A stretch of 64,000 nucleotides of DNA, from the NCBI RefSeq assembly GCF_018860545.1, contig NZ_JAHKPN010000002.1, positions 248,001 through 312,000 of the forward strand, read 5' to 3'. Every line of letters starts with the position of its first letter. Positions within the stretch are counted from its first letter, which is position 1. The notes under the pieces are model-generated. The model did not search any database, was not told where the DNA came from, and saw only the letters and a program-made list of their open reading frames with translations. Below, one piece after another: positions 1-8,547 of the stretch. Origin of the DNA: Winogradskyella psychrotolerans (GTDB lineage: Bacteria; Bacteroidota; Bacteroidia; Flavobacteriales; Flavobacteriaceae). A program made the position numbers and the translations under genes.

Positions 1-676
1 CTTTAACGGTATGAATCATTTGTTCTGGACCACAGAGGTAGAAGTTTTCAATCGTAACTCCTTTGTATTTATTCTTTACGAAAAGGTTAACCGTGCTTTT
101 TTCGATACGACCAAATAAAGCATCAGTTTCTTGTGATTGACTGTAAATAAAATGCGCATGAAAACGGTTATCATATTGTTTTTTTAATTGCAATAATTCT
201 TCAATGAACATCGCATCAGCTAACGTTTTGTTACCATAAACTAAGATGAAATTACTAAACGGTTCTTCCTCTAAAAGAGTTTTAGCAATACTAAGCACTG
301 GAGTAATTCCACTTCCGGCAACAAAGGCAGCAATCGTTCTAGTTTTGGCAGCATTAGCTTCAAATACAAAACGACCATTAGGTTCTGCAACTTCCAATAC
401 GTCACCTGCTTTTAAGGTAGTGTTGGCGTAAACAGAAAATATTCCACCTTCAACAGCTTTTATGGCAACAGTAACGTTTCCGCTATTTTGAGACGCACAG
501 ATAGAATAATCTCTACGAATGTCTTCGCCATTAATAGTAGTTTTTAAGGTAATATATTGTCCGGCTTTAAAGCTGAACTTTTCCTTAAGGTTTTCAGGGA
601 TATCAAAGGTAATGGCTACTGAACTGTCCGTTACTTTATCAATTGATTTTATAGTGAGTGAATGAAATTGTGACAT
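1..676 (-). CDS. Flavodoxin/ferredoxin reductase, PaaE-like (C-terminus beyond window)
   Basis: An NAD(P)H- and FAD-dependent reductase, cut by the left edge: 225 residues are visible from the ATG at 674-676. An N-terminal FAD-binding barrel carries the RDYSIC flavin motif, followed by a nucleotide-binding half with GSGITP and, near the edge, FYLCGPEQM. This order is that of the ferredoxin-NADP reductase family. In Bacteroidota, full-length relatives usually add a C-terminal 2Fe-2S domain (PaaE or hybrid flavin reductases), which would lie outside the window, so electron donation to a phenylacetyl-CoA epoxidase or another oxygenase is possible but unproven. A TAnnTTTG promoter element lies 18 bp upstream of the start. 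The gene is divergent from the PadR operon. Confidence 0.85.
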   Translation of the reverse strand, partial: MSQFHSLTIKSIDKVTDSSVAITFDIPENLKEKFSFKAGQYITLKTTINGEDIRRDYSICASQNSGNVTVAIKAVEGGIFSVYANTTLKAGDVLEVAEPNGRFVFEANAAKTRTIAAFVAGSGITPVLSIAKTLLEEEPFSNFILVYGNKTLADAMFIEELLQLKKQYDNRFHAHFIYSQSQETDALFGRIEKSTVNLFVKNKYKGVTIENFYLCGPEQMIHTVK

Positions 677-693
677 TAAAAAATAATTTTTCG

Positions 694-701
694 CAAAGAT
701 A
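694..701 (-). promoter_or_regulatory. Bacteroidota -7 element TATCTTTG
   Basis: The minus strand reads TATCTTTG, an exact match to the Bacteroidota TAnnTTTG element, 18 bp before the ATG of the flavin reductase. No good -33 TTG is seen at the usual distance. Confidence 0.5.
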
Positions 702-780
702 ACTAATCTTCTACAGACCTAGGAGATTTTTAAAAACTAGCAGATTTAAAATTTTAATAAAGCATCATACCTAAGTTTCT

Positions 781-803
781 TATACATAAGAAAATTATGT
801 ATA
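781..803. promoter_or_regulatory. Palindromic operator, probable PadR autoregulatory site
   Basis: A perfect inverted repeat with 9-bp arms, TATACATAA and TTATGTATA, separated by GAAAA. It overlaps the first two bases of the -7 element at 802-809 and ends 13 bp before the padR start codon. PadR-family regulators commonly bind ATGT/ACAT-containing palindromes over their own promoters, so autorepression is the natural reading. A second, overlapping palindrome (TTTCTTAT/ATAAGAAA, 776-793) shares its left part. Confidence 0.7.
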
Positions 804-809
804 TATTTG
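802..809 (+). promoter_or_regulatory. Bacteroidota -7 element TATATTTG of the PadR operon
   Basis: An exact TAnnTTTG match 7 bp before the padR ATG. Transcription would begin almost at the start codon, giving a leaderless or very short-leader mRNA. The palindromic operator overlaps the element. Confidence 0.6.
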
Positions 810-816
810 TAATACA

Positions 817-1149
817 ATGAGCAATTCAAAATTATATAAAGGGAGTTTAACAACTATTATTTTAAAGCTGTTAAATGAGCACGATAAAATGTATGGTTAC
901 GAAATTACCCAGCACGTAAAGGCATTAACAAAAGGTGAACTTAAAATCACAGAAGGTGCTTTATATCCGGCTTTACATAAGTTAGAAGCGGAAGGTTTGC
1001 TAGATGTTGAGGTCGCAAAAGTGGATAACCGGCTGCGTAAATATTATAAACTCACCGAAACCGGAACCAAAGAAACCGTCAACAAGCTTGAAGAATTAGC
1101 CGAGTATATCAAAACGATGCAAGCTCTAGTGAACCCTAAATTAGCATAA
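817..1149 (+). CDS. PadR family transcriptional regulator
   Basis: A 110-residue winged-helix repressor of the PadR type. It has the typical opening (KGSLTTIILKLL), the MYGYEI segment, the recognition-helix signature EGALYPALHKLEAEGLL (about residues 46-62), and a wing ending KYYKLTETG. The short C-terminal helix (about 88-104) suits the dimerising short PadR-s2 class. It is the first gene of an operon with two related membrane proteins, a DUF5687 permease and an ABC ATPase. PadR proteins next to ABC exporters usually repress them until a toxic or lipophilic ligand binds. The promoter carries a 9-bp-arm palindrome that is its likely binding site. The actual ligand is unknown. Confidence 0.92.
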   Translation: MSNSKLYKGSLTTIILKLLNEHDKMYGYEITQHVKALTKGELKITEGALYPALHKLEAEGLLDVEVAKVDNRLRKYYKLTETGTKETVNKLEELAEYIKTMQALVNPKLA

Positions 1150-1157
1150 ATACGTAT

Positions 1158-1184
1158 CCTGCAAGGTTTCAAAAACCTTGTAGG
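1158..1184. repeat. Palindromic intergenic repeat, CCTGCAAGG family, copy 1
   Basis: An inverted repeat with 12-bp arms (CCTGCAAGGTTT / AAACCTTGTAGG, one G-T pair) and a 3-base centre, between padR and the next gene. It is near-identical to the element at 17075-17101 and related to the one at 1857-1887. No T-tract follows, so it is not a normal terminator; it looks like a dispersed REP-type palindrome. Confidence 0.75.
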
Positions 1185-1198
1185 TATTAAAATTTAAA

Positions 1199-1846
1199 AT
1201 GAAACTAACCAAGGAAGACATACAATTTATTGATACGTATCTAGATAATTCTGATGTCGTTTTTGCCGATATTAGAATGGAAATGGTAGACCATGTGGCT
1301 TCAGACATCGAAGAACGAATGGCAGCTGGGGACACGAGAGGTTTTTATAATGTCTTTAAAGGTTATATGGTTGAGAATAAAGCCCAACTTTTAAAGGGTA
1401 ATAAACAATTTTTAAAGTCTGCCGATAAGAAGATATGGAAGACTTTTTTAAAGGAGCTTAAAAATCCGATAACCCCTTTATTATTTTTAGTGTCTTGTAT
1501 AGGATTTTATGTTCTATATCAAAACTTTACTTTAGAAACGTTTAGATGGTGTTTATCAATTGTCCCTTTAATTGGTTTAACAGGATTTATATTAACCTAT
1601 GTAGTTTATCAAGGTGTCAAAGACAATAAAAGGTTCTCAGTGGTTGAACGCTTAGCATTTCCATTTTTAGCCTTCTACCAATTACCTAATATTTTTTTAA
1701 TTAGAACAAGAGAATTAAAAGACACAAGTGATTTATTTTGGACAATTGGCGGTGCGAGTTTAGCGCTTACCTTAATGTTGGTATTGGTAATTATAAGTGT
1801 GAAACTGTTCTTGAGTTACGAAAAACGATTTAAAAATATTGCTTAA
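1199..1846 (+). CDS. Membrane protein with HAAS-like N-terminal domain (first of a pair)
   Basis: A 215-residue protein I cannot assign to a named family. The soluble N-terminal part (about 1-80) begins MKLTKEDIQF and contains EMVDHVASDIE. It is followed by four hydrophobic segments, roughly 92-108, 117-138, 155-170 and 185-207. The next gene has the same plan and a matching ELVDHLANDIE segment, so the two are paralogues. The layout (short helical acidic domain, then membrane helices, beside a PadR regulator) recalls the HAAS/DUF1700-type sensing proteins that partner PadR regulators, but the match is by pattern only. It probably acts at the inner membrane with the downstream ABC exporter. 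Palindromic repeats flank it on both sides. Confidence 0.7.
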   Translation: MKLTKEDIQFIDTYLDNSDVVFADIRMEMVDHVASDIEERMAAGDTRGFYNVFKGYMVENKAQLLKGNKQFLKSADKKIWKTFLKELKNPITPLLFLVSCIGFYVLYQNFTLETFRWCLSIVPLIGLTGFILTYVVYQGVKDNKRFSVVERLAFPFLAFYQLPNIFLIRTRELKDTSDLFWTIGGASLALTLMLVLVIISVKLFLSYEKRFKNIA

Positions 1847-1856
1847 AATAGAAGTG

Positions 1857-1887
1857 GACCTGGCAGGTTTTAAAAACCTGCCAGGTC
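1857..1887. repeat. Palindromic intergenic repeat, copy 2, perfect 15-bp arms
   Basis: A perfect palindrome with arms GACCTGGCAGGTTTT and AAAACCTGCCAGGTC around one central A, between the two related membrane-protein genes. It shares the AGGTTTT-AAAACCT core with the repeats at 1158 and 17075, but has an exactly compensated stem change. There is no T-tract after it. Confidence 0.75.
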
Positions 1888-1901
1888 TAAAGTGAATTAA
1901 A

Positions 1902-2591
1902 ATGAAACTAACCGCATCTCAAATACAAGACCTCTACGCCTTTACAAGACAACATTTTGTAGAGCACTATGACTTACAAACCGAACTTGTAGACCATTTA
2001 GCGAATGATATAGAAATGATGTGGAAGTCTGAACCTAAATTTTCATTTGAAGAAGCCAAAAACAAAGCCTTTAAAAAGTTTGGCATTTTTGGCTTTATGG
2101 ATGCCATTGAGCAGAAACAAAAGGCCATGAATAAGCGTTACAGAGGTTATTTGTGGAATGAAATTAAAAAATGGTTTGAGATGCCACAAATCGTTGCAAC
2201 GATAGCGTTGTATTTGTTTTTTTATATAACGTTTTCTTCAAAATTTACCGCCATCTTTTCCCTCATTTTTTACATTATAATTTCAGGGTGGTGTATTTAT
2301 AAAAGCACACAATTAAACAGGCAATTTAGAAAACGAAAAGAAATCTCTAATAAAAAATGGATGTTAGAAGAGCTTATTTTTAAGCAAGCAGGTGGTGCAT
2401 CTTTAATCTTTATGTCGCAACTCTATAATGTGTTTACAATTCCCGATAAGTTTGAAATTAACACCTTATTTTTATTTCTCTTTTCTTTAGCTTTTACCGT
2501 CTTAACATTAATAAATTATATCAGTTTAGAAGTGATTCCAAACAAAGCCGAAAAATTACTCAACGACACCTACCCAGAATTTAGTTTGTAA
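1902..2591 (+). CDS. Membrane protein with HAAS-like N-terminal domain (second of a pair)
   Basis: A 229-residue paralogue of the preceding gene: again MKLT at the start, then HYDLQTELVDHLANDIE at about residues 20-36, a basic helical stretch (EEAKNKAFKKFGIFGFM), and four hydrophobic segments at about 99-113, 116-134, 167-178 and 187-210. Function is not known. It sits between padR and the permease/ATPase pair, with 51 bp to the permease gene. Two divergent copies of the same architecture in one operon suggest a hetero-oligomeric accessory or sensing unit for the exporter; this is inference. Confidence 0.7.
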   Translation: MKLTASQIQDLYAFTRQHFVEHYDLQTELVDHLANDIEMMWKSEPKFSFEEAKNKAFKKFGIFGFMDAIEQKQKAMNKRYRGYLWNEIKKWFEMPQIVATIALYLFFYITFSSKFTAIFSLIFYIIISGWCIYKSTQLNRQFRKRKEISNKKWMLEELIFKQAGGASLIFMSQLYNVFTIPDKFEINTLFLFLFSLAFTVLTLINYISLEVIPNKAEKLLNDTYPEFSL

Positions 2592-2642
2592 CAAATTTCT
2601 GTTTTTTAATACCTATTACATAAACCAACCCATCATTACATT

Positions 2643-4121
2643 ATGATAAAACATTTTCTCAATCTCGAATGGAAACAATATTTCCGTTCGTCTTATTGGC
2701 AGAAAAATATAGCGATTAACATCTTTATGGTGTTTTTTGCGCTTTATTTTATTGCTGTTTTTCTTGGATTAGGTATTGGCTTGTTCTTTTTATTGAAAGA
2801 AACTTTTCCAGATCAAGATCCATTTGTTATTGCGAATAGCTATCTGTTTTATTGGATTATTGGCGACTTATTAATGCGCTTCTTTTTGCAAAAGCTACCA
2901 GTAATGAGTGTAAAACCACTTTTAACGCTTCCAATTAAGCGATCAACCGTGGTGAATTATGTTTTAGGGAAATCAGCGCTTTCTTTTTTTAATTTTCTTC
3001 CCTTATTTGCAGTTATTCCTTTTAGTGTTGTACTTATTAATCAAGATTACGATACTGCTATGGTCCTCACTTGGATGCTGGCCATGATTATTACAGTGCT
3101 CATTATTAATTTCCTAAATTTTATAATTGAAGCCTTTTCAGCGGAATCAGAATTGTCATTTCTACCAATAATGGTAGTGGTCAGTGTTTTGTTTGGATTA
3201 AATTATTTTGAAGTTCTACCAATGACGTCGCTCATAGGTAGCGGATTTCTAGCCATTGCGAATCATCCCATTTTTATTCTAATTCCTATTGCAGTTTTAA
3301 TCGGTTGTTATGTCTTTAACTATAAGACGTTAATAAAGAAACTGTATTTAGATAGCTCATTAAAATCGAAAGTTGCTGAGGTGAATGCTTCCGATTTATC
3401 ATGGACTGAACGTTTTGGTGACATTGCACCATTTATGAAGCTCGATTTAAAATTAATCTGGAGAAACAAGCGTACAAAATCAATGACCTTTTTGTTATTA
3501 ATAGGGGTGTTGTATGGATTGTTTTTCTATCCACAACCTATGTATAAAGAAATGACCTTTATGTCCGCTTTTATTGGGATATTTTCAACAGGATTTTTTC
3601 TAATCAATTTCGGACAATTCATTCCGGCTTGGGATAGTGGTTATTACAAACTGCTAATGAGTCAGAATATTAAATACGAACAGTATTTACGTTCTAAATT
3701 TATTTTAATGGTGATTAGTGTGGTGCTGCTTTTTGTATTAGGCATTCCGTATGTGTATTTCGGATATAAAATTTTAATAGCACATTTTGCTGCAGCCATT
3801 TATAATATTGGCGTTAATACGCACGTCATACTATGGGGAGGTTCTTTTAACCGTAAAAAGATAGAGTTAGATAAAAAAGCAGCCTTTAACTATCAAGGTA
3901 CTGGTGCTGTGCAATGGTTAATTGGTATTCCGCTTATGTTAGTGCCTATGGGATTATTTGGATTGGTGAATTGGCTTGCTGGTTTTGCTGCAGCAATAGC
4001 TTTATTAATTGTTATCGGAGTTTTAGGCATTGTATTTCATAAAAAATTAATGAAAGGCATTACTCAAAAATATCTCAATTCAAAATACAAAATGATTGAC
4101 GCTTTTAGTCAAGATAATTAA
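2643..4121 (+). CDS. DUF5687 family ABC transporter permease
   Basis: A 492-residue polytopic membrane protein with about ten hydrophobic segments and an opening (HFLNLEWKQYFRSSYWQKN) characteristic of the Bacteroidota DUF5687 family. These proteins are regularly encoded next to an ABC ATPase and resemble ABC-2 type permeases in size and layout. The ATPase gene starts 22 bp downstream, so the two should form one exporter at the inner membrane. The substrate is unknown. Control by the PadR protein at the head of the operon hints at a small-molecule or lipid-like inducer. Confidence 0.85.
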   Translation: MIKHFLNLEWKQYFRSSYWQKNIAINIFMVFFALYFIAVFLGLGIGLFFLLKETFPDQDPFVIANSYLFYWIIGDLLMRFFLQKLPVMSVKPLLTLPIKRSTVVNYVLGKSALSFFNFLPLFAVIPFSVVLINQDYDTAMVLTWMLAMIITVLIINFLNFIIEAFSAESELSFLPIMVVVSVLFGLNYFEVLPMTSLIGSGFLAIANHPIFILIPIAVLIGCYVFNYKTLIKKLYLDSSLKSKVAEVNASDLSWTERFGDIAPFMKLDLKLIWRNKRTKSMTFLLLIGVLYGLFFYPQPMYKEMTFMSAFIGIFSTGFFLINFGQFIPAWDSGYYKLLMSQNIKYEQYLRSKFILMVISVVLLFVLGIPYVYFGYKILIAHFAAAIYNIGVNTHVILWGGSFNRKKIELDKKAAFNYQGTGAVQWLIGIPLMLVPMGLFGLVNWLAGFAAAIALLIVIGVLGIVFHKKLMKGITQKYLNSKYKMIDAFSQDN

Positions 4122-4143
4122 TTAACCTTTAAGATTACACATC

Positions 4144-4866
4144 ATGATATATACAAAAGACCTTTCAAAAACATATAACGGAACCACAGTTTTAAATATC
4201 GAAGAATTAACCATACCCAAAGGCCAAAGTTTTGGTTTGGTTGGGAATAATGGAGCAGGAAAAACAACGTACTTCAGTTTATTACTCGATTTAATAAAAC
4301 CGACCACAGGAAACATTACTAGTAATAACGTTGTCGTAGATGAAAGTGAAGACTGGAAACCTTTTACATCGTCGTTTATTGACGAAAGCTTCCTCATAGG
4401 CTATTTAACGCCAGAAGAGTATTTCTATTTTATTGGAGAGCTTCGCGGACAAAATAAAGCCGATGTCGATAATTTAACATCAAAATTTGAAGATTTTTTC
4501 AATGGTGAAATCATAGGTAAGAAAAAATACCTGAGAGATTTAAGTAAAGGAAATCAAAAGAAAGCTGGTATTGTAGCGGCACTTATCGGAAATCCTGAAG
4601 TGATAATATTAGATGAACCCTTCGCTAACTTAGATCCTACAACACAAATTAGGTTAAAACAAATTATAAAAGATTTGGCCGAAAAACAAGGAGTTACCGT
4701 TTTAGTCTCTAGTCACGATTTAATGCATGTCACAGACGTTTGCGAGCGTATTGTTGTGTTAGAAAAAGGAAATGTGATTAAAGATTTAGAAACCAATCCT
4801 GCGACATTAAAAGAATTAGAAGCGCATTTTGGAAGTACAGCCATAACTTCTCAAGAAGAGGAATAA
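4144..4866 (+). CDS. ABC transporter ATP-binding protein
   Basis: A 240-residue single nucleotide-binding domain. Walker A is GNNGAGKTT (34-42), the signature loop is the divergent LSKGNQKK in place of LSGGQ, Walker B with the catalytic glutamate is VIILDEPFANLDP, and the switch histidine lies in SSHDLMHV. It is the last gene of the PadR operon and the obvious energy source for the DUF5687 permease. The length is normal for a stand-alone exporter ATPase. An intrinsic terminator follows at 4976-5010. Confidence 0.95.
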   Translation: MIYTKDLSKTYNGTTVLNIEELTIPKGQSFGLVGNNGAGKTTYFSLLLDLIKPTTGNITSNNVVVDESEDWKPFTSSFIDESFLIGYLTPEEYFYFIGELRGQNKADVDNLTSKFEDFFNGEIIGKKKYLRDLSKGNQKKAGIVAALIGNPEVIILDEPFANLDPTTQIRLKQIIKDLAEKQGVTVLVSSHDLMHVTDVCERIVVLEKGNVIKDLETNPATLKELEAHFGSTAITSQEEE

Positions 4867-5271
4867 AAAATATAACAGATTTAAATCAGCGTAAGAACAC
4901 TAAGAGGCTTGTTCCTATAACGTTCAATCCGAATGTATGGCTGTAAAGCGCTATTTATTTTACAAATAATTCTAATTGGCATGAAAATTATTTTCATGTC
5001 AATTTTTTTTATGCAATACTAAGCCTATGCGTTTCCGCGACTTCGCGTGAATATTAATTTTTTAATTCATCTAATAATCCCAAACAAACTACAATCAAGT
5101 CTTTATTCTTGATTCTAACAGCGAAGCGGTCTAATATCTTCTAAAATTCAGCCTCAAATTCAAAAAGATCCTTATTTTTACCACATAACACACTAAACAG
5201 GGTGTTTTTAAGTTATCTATAATACGATATTTCCATGTTAAATTGGATGTCAATCTAAATAGAACCAACGT
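4867..5271. other. 405-bp intergenic region
   Basis: Besides the terminator at 4976-5010, this holds only degenerate low-complexity text, including a CGCGACTTCGCG hairpin near 5036 of a kind often seen as intergenic debris in flavobacteria. I find no convincing promoter for the downstream sprE-like gene and no coding sequence. Confidence 0.6.
4976..5010 (+). terminator. Intrinsic terminator of the PadR/ABC operon
   Basis: Stem arms TTGGCATGAAAAT and ATTTTCATGTCAA (one G-T pair) around a single T, followed by eight Ts. Confidence 0.85.
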
Positions 5272-7893
5272 TTGAAAACCTATTACAAAATCATATTGTC
5301 TCTATGTTGCGTGGTGATGCTTGCTCAAAGTTGTTCGCGTAAAAAGGATAAATTTATAAACCGAAAATTCCATGCTATGGGCACAAAATACAATGTGCTT
5401 TATAATGGAAATATTGCGTTAGAGCGCGGAAAAGATGGAGTAAATAATGAGTTTACAGAAAACTTCTGGGAACTTTTGCCTGTGGAGCGAATGAATGTAT
5501 CCGAAGATATCTTTTTGCCAGGACAAACAAAAAATGCCGATTTTGAACGTGCCGAAGAAAAAGCGATAAAAGCAATTCAGGTGCATGGCATGAGTTTCGA
5601 TGGAAAAGAAAAAAACACGCAGATAGATGAGGCGTATTTACTTTTAGGTCAAGCGCGTTATTTCGATCAGCGTTTTGTACCAGCAATGGCTGCCTTCAAT
5701 AATATTTTGAATAAATACCCAACTAGCGATAAAATTAATCAGGTTAAAATCTGGCGCGAAAAAACAAGTATGCGTTTAGATAATGATGCAGGTGCTATAG
5801 AGAAACTCAAACGCTTATTAAGAGAAGAGGAAATTGAAGGGCAAGATTTAGCAGATGCTTCAGCAGCTTTGGCTCAAGCTTATCTTAACATAAAATCTAA
5901 AGACAGTGCAATAGCTCAGCTTACTATTGCGGCAGAAAACACTAAAGTTAAAAGAGAAAAAGCGCGTTACCATTTTATAAAAGGACAATTGTATAATGAA
6001 TTTGGAAAAAAAGATAGTGCTAATTTAGAATTTGATGCTATTATAGACATGCACCGCCAAGTTCCAAGATCATTTTATATTAACGCACATATTGAGAAGT
6101 CAAATAATTTTGATGTTTTAGATGGTAATCAAATTGAGTTCGAAGAATACCTTACAGAACTCGAAGAGAATAGAGAAAACAGACCATTCCTAGATAAAAT
6201 TTATTACCGGATTGCAGAGTATCATCGCAATAATACATCAGATAGCATTTCTGAAGTATATTATAATAAATCACTTAGGAAAACAACTTCAGATAAGTAT
6301 TTAAGAGCGCTTAATTATGAAACTTTGGGGAACATGTACTTTGATAGAAATGTTTATAAAACTGCAGGAGCGTATTATGATAGTACAATGACCGCAATGG
6401 TCGTTAACACAAAGCCATACCGAATCATTAAAAAGAAGCGCGAGAATCTTGATGACGTTATATATTATGAAGGTATTGCGCAAACCAATGACAGTATTTT
6501 AAGAATGGTAAGTTTGCCAAAATCGGAACAATTAGCACTTTATACAAAACATGCAGAAGACCTTGAGGCAAAAGCTTTAGAAGCGCAAAAACAGAAAGAG
6601 GAGGAGTTAGAAAGACAAAAAAATCAGGCCACTCCAACGACAGGATTAGACCAAAATAATAAAACAGCTTCAAGAAGTTTAAGAACTCCACCAGGAACTT
6701 CTAGAGTAACTCCTTCTAGCGGCATAGGTAATAGTACGAGTAGTTTTTATTTTTATAATACCACCACTGTAGCATATGGTAAAAGTGAATTTATAAAACT
6801 TTGGGGAGAACGTAAACTTCAAGATAATTGGAAGTTTAATGACCAACGAGCATCTGTTGCAAATAACACAAAAGATGATACGTTAGTAGATAAAACGATT
6901 AAAGATAAACGTTTTGATCCAAAAACCTATTTAGCATCACTACCAACAAGTCAAAGTGAAATTGATAGCATCGCTACAGAACGAAACTATGCGTATTATC
7001 AATTAGGGATTATTTATAAAGAAAAATTTAAAGAGTATCAACTTGCAAAATCTAAACTAGAAAATCTTTTAGTAAACAATCCTGAGGACCGATTAATCTT
7101 GCCTTCAAAATATAATTTGTACCGTATTTATCTAGAATTAGGGCTAAGCCAAAAAGCAGAAGTAATGAAAGCTGCGATTATCCAAGGTTATCCTGAGTCG
7201 CGCTATGCTGAAATTCTATTAAATCCACAATCTGAATTATCTAAGGACGAAAACAGTCCTGAGGCCATTTATACCAAACTCTACGAACAATTTGAAAATG
7301 AAGAGTATGCTGGAGTAATTACAGGGGCAGAAGCACAGATTAAGCGATTTGAAGGAGATGATTTTGTCCCGAAGTTCGAAATTTTAAAGGCCTCTGCAAA
7401 AGGCCGACTTTATGGATTTGAAGCCTATAAGGAAGGGATTAACTATATTGCATTAACGTATGCTAACACTGAAGAAGGGAAGAAAGCGCAACAAATTTTA
7501 AAAGATGCTATTCCTGTTTTAGCAAAAAAGGAATTTGTTTCAGATGATACTGCCGATAAATTTAATGTTATATTTAAATTTGAGAACAATTCAGGTGAAG
7601 ATATTGAAGCTTTTATAACGACTTTAAACGAAGAGGTGGCGAAAATAGAATACTTTGATCTTACGGTATCAAAAGATCTATACGATAAAAACACAACTTT
7701 TGTGGTAGTGCATGGTCTTAAAAGTATAAATGGAGCAAATGGATTTGGAGAATTGCTTAATTCGGGTGAAAAGGATAAACGAGGACGATTGTTAAAACCG
7801 AAAATCACCAAACCTTATTTTGCTATTTCATCACCTAACTATGCAATTATTCAACGACATAAAAACTTAAATTCGTATTTAGAGTTACAGTAA
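5272..7893 (+). CDS. sprE: T9SS/gliding lipoprotein, SprE/PorW-like TPR protein
   Basis: An 873-residue lipoprotein with TPR-type helical repeats, matching SprE of Flavobacterium and PorW of Porphyromonas, an outer-membrane lipoprotein needed for type IX secretion and gliding. The start is TTG: an in-frame stop at 5260-5262 rules out anything longer, and the TTG gives a proper lipoprotein signal with lipobox LAQSC (Cys 21). The conserved opening of the mature protein (NRKFHAMGTKYNVLYNGNIAL) follows. Helical repeats cover about 130-440; a low-complexity linker (about 425-500) precedes a second repeat region and a C-terminal domain of about 130 residues. The gene stands alone on its left and is followed at 17 bp by a bactofilin gene, suggesting co-transcription. 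Confidence 0.88.
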   Translation: MKTYYKIILSLCCVVMLAQSCSRKKDKFINRKFHAMGTKYNVLYNGNIALERGKDGVNNEFTENFWELLPVERMNVSEDIFLPGQTKNADFERAEEKAIKAIQVHGMSFDGKEKNTQIDEAYLLLGQARYFDQRFVPAMAAFNNILNKYPTSDKINQVKIWREKTSMRLDNDAGAIEKLKRLLREEEIEGQDLADASAALAQAYLNIKSKDSAIAQLTIAAENTKVKREKARYHFIKGQLYNEFGKKDSANLEFDAIIDMHRQVPRSFYINAHIEKSNNFDVLDGNQIEFEEYLTELEENRENRPFLDKIYYRIAEYHRNNTSDSISEVYYNKSLRKTTSDKYLRALNYETLGNMYFDRNVYKTAGAYYDSTMTAMVVNTKPYRIIKKKRENLDDVIYYEGIAQTNDSILRMVSLPKSEQLALYTKHAEDLEAKALEAQKQKEEELERQKNQATPTTGLDQNNKTASRSLRTPPGTSRVTPSSGIGNSTSSFYFYNTTTVAYGKSEFIKLWGERKLQDNWKFNDQRASVANNTKDDTLVDKTIKDKRFDPKTYLASLPTSQSEIDSIATERNYAYYQLGIIYKEKFKEYQLAKSKLENLLVNNPEDRLILPSKYNLYRIYLELGLSQKAEVMKAAIIQGYPESRYAEILLNPQSELSKDENSPEAIYTKLYEQFENEEYAGVITGAEAQIKRFEGDDFVPKFEILKASAKGRLYGFEAYKEGINYIALTYANTEEGKKAQQILKDAIPVLAKKEFVSDDTADKFNVIFKFENNSGEDIEAFITTLNEEVAKIEYFDLTVSKDLYDKNTTFVVVHGLKSINGANGFGELLNSGEKDKRGRLLKPKITKPYFAISSPNYAIIQRHKNLNSYLELQ

Positions 7894-7910
7894 TTTAAAA
7901 CTATATTATC

Positions 7911-8345
7911 ATGTTTTCTCCAGACAGAAAAAAACAAAAAGACCAATCAACTATGGAATCAACTACACAGCAAAATATTATAGCGCAAGGCACTAAAATT
8001 GTAGGTGACATTGCAAGCCAAGGCCCATTTAGAATTGACGGAACTGTTGAAGGTAACGTAAAGACTTCTGGTAAAGTGGTGGTAGGAAAATCAGGTTATA
8101 TAAAAGGAACGTTGCAAGGTGAAAATGCAGATTTTGAAGGTAAATTTTCTGGTAAACTCATATTGTCTGGCACATTATCATTAAAATCTACAGCGCATAT
8201 TGAAGGCGAAGTCCACATCACAAAATTAGCTGTAGAACCAGGTGCAACATTTAATGCGACCTGCAGTATGAAAGGCACTGTAAAGTCATTATCCGAGCCA
8301 GTTAAACAGCAATCTACACAAGCACAAAGTGTCCAAAGCAAATAA
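7911..8345 (+). CDS. Bactofilin (polymer-forming cytoskeletal protein)
   Basis: A 144-residue bactofilin. After a charged, flexible N-terminus the core (about residues 23-115) shows the repeating G-x-I/V pattern of a right-handed beta-helix (IAQGTKIVGDI, FRIDGTVEGNVK, KVVVGKSGYIKG, LILSGTLSLKSTAHIEGEV). Bactofilins polymerise without nucleotides and organise cell-envelope proteins. The C-terminus is Gln/Ser-rich. It lies between the sprE-like gene and the ATP synthase cluster; its 3' end overlaps the GTG start of the AtpZ gene by 17 bp, which implies translational coupling. Confidence 0.93.
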   Translation: MFSPDRKKQKDQSTMESTTQQNIIAQGTKIVGDIASQGPFRIDGTVEGNVKTSGKVVVGKSGYIKGTLQGENADFEGKFSGKLILSGTLSLKSTAHIEGEVHITKLAVEPGATFNATCSMKGTVKSLSEPVKQQSTQAQSVQSK

Positions 8346-8547
8346 AGGGCCTAACAAGTTTATTAGGTTTACATCTGTTGCGTTTCAAATGGGGGGCACT
8401 ATTTTTCTTGGAAATTATTTAGGACAATGGTTAGACGCAAAATATGATAAGGATTACTTAGAAACTACAATAACACTGCTTTCTGTCTTTCTATCCATGT
8501 ATTTGGTAATTTCTCAAGTTATTAAAATGTCTAAAGAAGATGATTAA
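8329..8547 (+). CDS. AtpZ/AtpI-type ATP synthase accessory protein
   Basis: A 72-residue protein with two hydrophobic helices (about 18-33 and 45-65) joined by a loop with GQWLDAKYD, the hallmark of the AtpZ family placed ahead of F-type ATPase genes. AtpZ/AtpI proteins help assemble the c-ring or transport Mg2+/Ca2+. The start is GTG at 8329, inside the end of the bactofilin gene, and the stop overlaps the next start by 8 bp. Confidence 0.85.
   Translation: MSKANKGPNKFIRFTSVAFQMGGTIFLGNYLGQWLDAKYDKDYLETTITLLSVFLSMYLVISQVIKMSKEDD

Noticed and set aside
7443..7811. 122-codon open frame opposite sprE
   Set aside because: Fully antisense to a conserved TPR lipoprotein gene and without domain features.
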